Source: Nitrospira sp. (GTDB lineage: Bacteria; Nitrospirota; Nitrospiria; Nitrospirales; Nitrospiraceae). Taken from it: a DNA stretch of 64,000 nt. The first letter of the stretch is position 1, and each line of letters opens with the position of its first letter. The notes below the pieces were generated by a model that saw nothing but the letters and a program-made list of their open reading frames with translations, was not told the DNA's origin and ran no database searches. This document shows, in pieces, positions 60,101 to 64,000 of the stretch. The stretch spans positions 1-64,000 of the forward strand of contig JAFEBI010000014.1 in assembly GCA_018242725.1 (NCBI GenBank). Direction: 5' to 3'. The translations under genes and the position numbers were made by a program.

Positions 60101-61433
60101 GTTGAAGGCCCTCGTTAGCGAAGTTGATGGATATCCGGAGGTCGGTATCGTCGGCAGTAAACTGCTGTATCAAGACGGGACGATCCAGCATGCCGGCGTA
60201 GCCTTGAGTCGAGTCGATGGGCTGCCCTATCACATATATATGGGCTTTGCAGGTGATACACCTGCCGCGAATCAGCGACGAGAGTGTCAAGTGGTCACCG
60301 GGGCCTGTTTGTTGATACGCCGGTCGGTCTTTAGGGAGTTGGGGGGCTTTGACGAGGGGTTCCTCAACGGCTTTGAAGATGTTGATCTCTGCCTCAAGGC
60401 CGGAGCGCGAGGGCAGCGGGTCGTGTACCAGCCTCGGAGCGTTCTATATCATCTCGAAAGCCAAACCCCTGGCCGCAAACTCCATGACGACAGCAACGCA
60501 AAACGCTTGCTGGAACGATGGGGATCGAACTGGTGGCTGCCTGATGAGGATCTGCATTACCACATGGGCGGGTATAAACACATTCTCAGGATAATAGAAA
60601 AGCGATTCGCGGGGACCGTCCAATTGTTTAAGGATATTGAAGAGCGTGCGGCTTGGGCCCATGTGGCAGCGACTCAAGCAGCCGCGGTCAAGAAGGACTG
60701 GTCATCGGTACGGAGAGAACTCGCGTTGACCCACGATTGGCCGCATGACAGCCATGTCTTGTTCTGGGCTTCCACGGTTTGCGAGAAGCTTCAAGAGCCA
60801 GCTCTTCAACAACAATTTCTCAGCCGTTACCTTGAATTGGAAGAGGCGCCTGGCGCGCGCCTTTCACTGGCCCGCATGTTGCTGATGCAACAGAATCTTG
60901 CTGCCGCAGAGCAGCAGGTGAAAGCACTCCTCGCAACAGCTCCCGAGAATGCCGAAGCGCAGGTGTTGCGAGGTGTGATCTGCATGCAACGGGAACAGTA
61001 CGGGGAAGCGGAAGCGGCATTCTCATCTGCGTTGAGGCAGGGTGCAGAACGCAAGAAGTGTCTCATGGGGCTTGGCATGGCTTCTTTAGGAAGAGCATAC
61101 CCGCAAGGGGCTTGGGAACGGTTTTGCGAAGTGCTTGCCGAATACCCTGATGACGCCGAAGCGATTCATTGGTTGCTTCGTGCAGGGACGGCCCAGAATC
61201 GTTGGCAGGAGTTGGGTGAGCACTTGCACCGGTACACGACTAGAAACTCCGGAGATGTTGCGGCTCGCTTCGCCCTCACCGGTGTCCTGTTACGCGGTGA
61301 GCAGATCGAAGCCGCTCGCAGGGAATATGATGCCCTTTGCAAGGTCGACTCATCGTATGACGGACTAGTACAGCTTGGCCAGGCAATCGCCGGAAGGGAA
61401 GCGGCTCTTACCATGGAAGCCACTTCGTCCTAA
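57165..61433 (+). CDS. Giant transferase: glycerophosphotransferase-methyltransferase-GT2-TPR
   Basis: The 1422-residue protein contains several modules. Residues 1-330 resemble CDP-glycerol glycerophosphotransferases (TagB/TagF type: RRSVLYAPSWENDG, then ADVLVTEESSVMVEALLLGIPVVAV). Residues 400-610 are a class I methyltransferase (ILELGCGCGAITRVL near 425). Residues about 884-1110 are a GT2 glycosyltransferase (IIIPVWNKLELTAQCL, VVDNGSTDGTAEYL, FLNNDT, GGFDEGFLNGFEDVDLCLKA). Residues about 1220-1410 are TPR-like repeats. Together they could add a CMP- or CDP-activated phosphate-containing group, methylate and extend a surface glycan. It follows the cytidylyltransferase-PEP mutase gene by 161 bases, so CMP-phosphonate is an attractive donor for the first domain; that is inference. 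It has no signal or membrane helix. Confidence 0.88.
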   Translation: MNRRPLISFFFTDDIERQTLAPIAQEAERRQYRVRFTDRMDEPAEIGIYCSHRPDPSNSRMSAILLHDLAQRHDIWPDFWKYEPWNRFDIGILPGPSWRKRWQACAMQPEACPRIGVYELGWPKADVIFRDPEAFQQTVAGLRTDLHLGPRRSVLYAPSWENDGKQDDLVQSLRHLPVNLLLKQAPWPEAYPQILENIRRMNELHRDCAENVHILDPHLSIMPCLGLADVLVTEESSVMVEALLLGIPVVAVTDWLIPDRNPSRPAMIPFEFPIRTTRAELQHTVAGLLANFDQARIDMVRLRDEQFACLGESASRIMDVIEAGWEGKVPAIVPVVAEILSSIGPSDYQFDSTLRIWRRNDYKGIAYSDGKETESRILAILRNSSDLTSDSSELERSIIDWPTEYHLSSGRGNLLRWMKVPSGSRILELGCGCGAITRVLGESGAAVTAVEGSVQRAAIAAERCRDLSNVRVVADNIATFCVEEQYDIVTLIGVLEYSSLFMPGEDPIGACLRKARSFLKEGGTLLIAIENQLGLKYFAGSSEDHMGQPFYGVGDLYGPRTAVTFGRNELRRRLTEVGFTETEFFYPFPDYKLPQVIVSDHVRSFPAFRVADLLARISSRDYTRDWRPNFPENLAAQALERNGLLLDMANSFLISASSGVAQRKSWLATYYSSVTRRSSLRVETTFMPDADGSIRVHRRRLLDQQPQYADAMWHQELQTVGSYHGGTLFSTELMRLIARRASAQDIAAWLRPWVWLLLEHATWPVQEAREKASSLSWMDALLPGEFADCIPFNLVRDNEGRLHRFDHEWVHATKVPLCWVLFRGLFHLQYQAFPSPKPQEWTALTLAILQHLGLSLEKRHDRLIREYEGSLQGFVSRPSTHEGVICSIIIPVWNKLELTAQCLTALSAVTTEPSYEVIVVDNGSTDGTAEYLSTLSGDVQIIRNQENLGFAKACNQGARAAKGQYLVFLNNDTIPLKGWLKALVSEVDGYPEVGIVGSKLLYQDGTIQHAGVALSRVDGLPYHIYMGFAGDTPAANQRRECQVVTGACLLIRRSVFRELGGFDEGFLNGFEDVDLCLKAGARGQRVVYQPRSVLYHLESQTPGRKLHDDSNAKRLLERWGSNWWLPDEDLHYHMGGYKHILRIIEKRFAGTVQLFKDIEERAAWAHVAATQAAAVKKDWSSVRRELALTHDWPHDSHVLFWASTVCEKLQEPALQQQFLSRYLELEEAPGARLSLARMLLMQQNLAAAEQQVKALLATAPENAEAQVLRGVICMQREQYGEAEAAFSSALRQGAERKKCLMGLGMASLGRAYPQGAWERFCEVLAEYPDDAEAIHWLLRAGTAQNRWQELGEHLHRYTTRNSGDVAARFALTGVLLRGEQIEAARREYDALCKVDSSYDGLVQLGQAIAGREAALTMEATSS

Positions 61434-61437
61434 TCCG

Positions 61438-62622
61438 ATGACACGGCGTACACTTCTGATCCAACTAGCCAGGCTCGGCGATCTCGTGCAAACGATCCCG
61501 GCCATCACCGCGCTCAAGGAAGCGCACGAGGACTGGGCTGTCGATCTTTTATGTCCGGCACATTTGGAGAACATCGGACGCGTACTTCCTGGAATTTCTA
61601 CGGTGGTGAGATGGGATGGACCCGCGTGGAAGCAACGTGCGCTCCAGGCCGAGAAAGAATTCCGACCGGAATATCTCGTCGAAGCCGACACCGATATTCG
61701 CGCGGTTGTGAAAGAGCTCTATGACTGTGCGTTTGTCCTCAACCAACATCCGCGAGCGATCTTGGCCGGTGCACTTCTTGCCCGAGATAGTACGGGAGCA
61801 ATTTCAGGAGGTCCGCTCGATCAGAAATTATCACCGTGGGCGACCTATGTGCGAAGTGTCGCCAGCGACAAAGGAGACAACCGCGTTCACTTGGCCGATG
61901 CGTTCTGCGGGATGTGCGGTGTAGCCCCACCGAAAGAGATGATGCCTATGCAAGTTCTCTCCGCACCACTTCCCCTCGATCTTGATGCGATCAGGCAATC
62001 TGGTGGAGCCTGGCTCGGACTACTCGTGGGTGCGGGAGATCCGGAGCGAGTCATTCCGGCCTCGGTCTTGGTTTACCTGATCACCGCCTGTCTGAATAGG
62101 CTCCCACACAGTCGCATCGTGCTCTTCGGGAGTAGGCACGAACAAGAGCGAGCTCACTGGATTCAGGCGGAGCTTTCTCCATCTCTCGTAGGGCGCGTCT
62201 GGGACACGACAGGCCGTCTTTCGTTGACGGAGTTAGCACAGGCACTCACCCGCTGCCAGGTTGTTATCGGGGCAGATACCGGGCCGCTTCATCTTGCAGC
62301 CGCTGTAGGGACAAAGGTGATTGGTTGGTACTTTGCTCGCGCGAGGCTTCACGAAACGGGGCCCTATGGGACACACCATTGGGTCTGGCAAGCAACCGGA
62401 GGTGAGGGCTACGCTCAGCCGGTAAGCATCCCACATCATTGGCCAATTGATGAGACGATCGCGCTCCTGTCGAACGACCAGGTCGATTCGGTTCCAGGCT
62501 GGTCACTCTGGGAGAGTCATCGAGATCGGTGGGGCGCCTACTATGTTCAGGCTGGTCAGGAAGCGATCGCTCCACTTCAACGAGAACACGTTTGGAAGGA
62601 CTTACATTTCGCTGTGGCGTGA
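61438..62622 (+). CDS. Glycosyltransferase family 9 (heptosyltransferase-like)
   Basis: The 394-residue protein shows the GT9 pattern: MTRRTLLIQLARLGDLVQTIPAITALKE at the N-terminus, and TELAQALTRCQVVIGADTGPLHLAAAVGTKVIGWYF in the nucleotide-sugar domain, with the DTGPLHLA hallmark. GT9 members move ADP-heptose or similar sugars onto core oligosaccharides. Here the C-terminus is extended (WSLWESHRDRWGAYYVQ). ATG 61438 lies four bases after the giant transferase stop, so the two are one operon. It probably acts in the same glycan pathway. Confidence 0.9.
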   Translation: MTRRTLLIQLARLGDLVQTIPAITALKEAHEDWAVDLLCPAHLENIGRVLPGISTVVRWDGPAWKQRALQAEKEFRPEYLVEADTDIRAVVKELYDCAFVLNQHPRAILAGALLARDSTGAISGGPLDQKLSPWATYVRSVASDKGDNRVHLADAFCGMCGVAPPKEMMPMQVLSAPLPLDLDAIRQSGGAWLGLLVGAGDPERVIPASVLVYLITACLNRLPHSRIVLFGSRHEQERAHWIQAELSPSLVGRVWDTTGRLSLTELAQALTRCQVVIGADTGPLHLAAAVGTKVIGWYFARARLHETGPYGTHHWVWQATGGEGYAQPVSIPHHWPIDETIALLSNDQVDSVPGWSLWESHRDRWGAYYVQAGQEAIAPLQREHVWKDLHFAVA

Positions 62623-62634
62623 GGGAGGAATGCG

Positions 62635-64000
62635 GTGGAGTATCTGAACCACAACCTGGAGAGACTTCGCCGGAATGCTCCTGAACTTGCAGAAGCAGTG
62701 CGGCACAGTCTTGGTGGAGTCTTGACGATCGTCCCCTCGCGAGAGGGTTCTCCTTCCGCTACCCATAAAGGGCAATGGGTCCACAGCGCCTATGATCCAA
62801 AGAAAGAGGCCGGGTCATGGGCAGAACAGCAGTTCCAGCAATGGAAAGCTGACGAGGTGGCTGTGGTTCTTGGGGTTGGCCTCCTCTATCACGTGGAGGC
62901 GCTCGCTCTTTCTCGCTCTTCCGATGCCCGAATGGTCGTTGTGGTGCCGGATCTGTCCCTGTTGAAAGATGCAATGGGTGCGAGGCCTCTCGGGCCGTGG
63001 GCCGACAGGATTCACTGGGTAACCGGTACACCGGAGGAAATGGCTACGCAATTGACTGCACAATCCTCCCCTTTGCGGTTTTTGACCTATGGGCCGGCGG
63101 CACGGCTGCATGTGGATGTTCATGAGCGACTGCAGACGAGCCTCAGTCGGATGATGGCTAGAAAAACGGGGGGGCAACTGCATGTGGCGGTGGTTGGCCC
63201 AATCTATGGAGGATCGCTGCCGATTGCCCGGTATGTCGTATCAGCCTTGAATCAGTTGGGGCATCGAGTCAGTTGGCTCGATCACCACGTTCATCAGGGT
63301 AGCTATGAGGCCTTCGGATCGTATCGCGAAGAACGCCATCGCCTGATGCTTCAAAGTCGATTTGCCGACGTGCTCAGCTTGAGTACGATGGCGCATCTGG
63401 CGGAGGATCCACCCGATCTGGTTCTCGCCATTGCCCAAGCTCCGTTGGGTTTGGCGGTATTGCAACACCTTCGCAAGAAGAAATTTCTGACCGCCATGTG
63501 GTTTGTGGAGAACTATCGTCATCTGACCTACTGGCAACAGTTGGCGGCGGGATATGACTATTGGTTTGTCATCCAGCAAGGGGGCTGTTTCGACGCATTG
63601 AAGCGGGCCGGGGCGGGTCACGTGCATTACCTGCCTATGGCGGCAGATCCCACGGTGCATCGCCCACTGACTCTGACAGCGGCTGAGCAACAAGAATATG
63701 GGGCCGATGTCTCGTTTGTCGGGGCTGGTTATGCCAACCGGAGGACGCTCTTGCCTCAGTGGCTCTCTCACGAATGGACGACGAAACTGTGGGGAAATGA
63801 ATGGGACGGTGCTACCGCGCTTTCAGGAATACTTCAACGCGACGGCGCCAGGGTCGATACAGATACCTGTATGAAAGTGTTTAGTGCTACGGCCGTGAAT
63901 TTGAATCTGCATTCGTATTCAGGGACGGGCATGGATCCTCAACCGGACTTCGTAAACCCTCGCACGTTTGAATTGGCGGCCTGCGGCGCGTTTCAGCTTG
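62635..64000 (+). CDS. CgeB-like glycosyltransferase, cut by window edge
   Basis: The frame opens with GTG 62635, eight bases after GGGAGG, and stays open through the right edge (at least 455 codons). It starts YLNHNLERLRRNAPELAEAV and has HVAVVGPIYGGSLPIARYVV, then FVGAGYANRRTLLPQWLSHEWTTKLWGNEW and the C-terminal PRTFELAACGAFQL, a pattern seen in DUF3880/CgeB-type glycosyltransferases. The first 170 residues resemble the N-terminal part of similar multi-domain surface-glycan enzymes. It follows the GT9 gene by 12 bases. The substrate is unknown; context favours modification of flagellin or another surface polymer. Confidence 0.85.
   Translation, partial: MEYLNHNLERLRRNAPELAEAVRHSLGGVLTIVPSREGSPSATHKGQWVHSAYDPKKEAGSWAEQQFQQWKADEVAVVLGVGLLYHVEALALSRSSDARMVVVVPDLSLLKDAMGARPLGPWADRIHWVTGTPEEMATQLTAQSSPLRFLTYGPAARLHVDVHERLQTSLSRMMARKTGGQLHVAVVGPIYGGSLPIARYVVSALNQLGHRVSWLDHHVHQGSYEAFGSYREERHRLMLQSRFADVLSLSTMAHLAEDPPDLVLAIAQAPLGLAVLQHLRKKKFLTAMWFVENYRHLTYWQQLAAGYDYWFVIQQGGCFDALKRAGAGHVHYLPMAADPTVHRPLTLTAAEQQEYGADVSFVGAGYANRRTLLPQWLSHEWTTKLWGNEWDGATALSGILQRDGARVDTDTCMKVFSATAVNLNLHSYSGTGMDPQPDFVNPRTFELAACGAFQL

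Noticed and set aside
1-64000. CRISPR arrays or rRNA genes
   Set aside because: No regularly spaced repeats and no rRNA-like sequence were seen on either strand.

Overview
The window reads as chromosome of a Gram-negative, polarly flagellated bacterium, most likely a Nitrospira-type member of the Nitrospirota. This is inferred from gene order, moderate GC and protein style, not from a marker gene. Nearly all of 4.0-48.4 kb is one large flagellar cluster on the plus strand. P-ring and L-ring genes (flgI, flgH) imply an outer membrane. flhF and flhG imply polar placement and number control. Flagellin, cap, FliS and motA/motB genes are not in the window.

Layout. 0-3.8 kb is the decayed right end of an integrated island: an IS3-type transposase remnant, small genes, two ribbon-helix-helix regulators around a perfect inverted repeat, and a tyrosine integrase that has lost its catalytic tyrosine. 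It abuts the 3' end of a tRNA-Thr gene. 4.0-10.5 kb holds regulators: an NtrC-type activator, a large exported TPR protein, and a FlrB/FlrC-like kinase-regulator pair. 10.6-18.0 kb is flgB-flgC-fliE-fliF-fliG-fliH-fliI-fliJ-motE-like, in which FliH carries an N-terminal receiver domain. 18.2-22.9 kb has a secreted protein of unknown function, then fliK-flgD-flgE. 23.1-33.8 kb is fliL-M-N-O-P-Q-R-flhB-flhA-flhF-flhG-fliA. 33.8-37.8 kb is an accessory interruption with IS and hsp20 remnants, a serC homologue, a GNAT acetyltransferase and a small thioredoxin-like gene. 37.8-48.4 kb is flgF-G-A-H-(small basic protein)-I-J, flgM-N-K-L and csrA-fliW. 48.6-53.7 kb is a c-di-GMP and signalling locus: a hybrid kinase and an HD-GYP protein on the minus strand, diverging from a PilZ gene. 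54-64 kb is a surface-glycan locus: a methyltransferase, a cytidylyltransferase-PEP mutase fusion, a 1422-residue transferase, a GT9 enzyme and a CgeB-like glycosyltransferase cut by the window edge.

Regulation visible in the sequence fits a sigma54-to-sigma28 hierarchy. Sigma54-type -24/-12 elements lie before flgB, fliK, fliL and flgF, with weaker ones before the TPR gene and the PEP mutase gene. FliA-type elements (TCAA-N15/16-RCCGATAR) lie before flgM, csrA, the PilZ gene and the HD-GYP gene. A fifth, at 55.1 kb, has no obvious gene behind it.

The most unusual items are the receiver-FliH fusion, the TagD-like cytidylyltransferase-PEP mutase gene beside a giant CDP-glycerol-phosphotransferase/methyltransferase/GT2/TPR protein (a probable phosphonoglycan pathway), the divergent FliA-type promoters at the c-di-GMP locus, and a homologous module inserted in both FlgK and FlgL. 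All calls come from reading the sequence; no database search was run.
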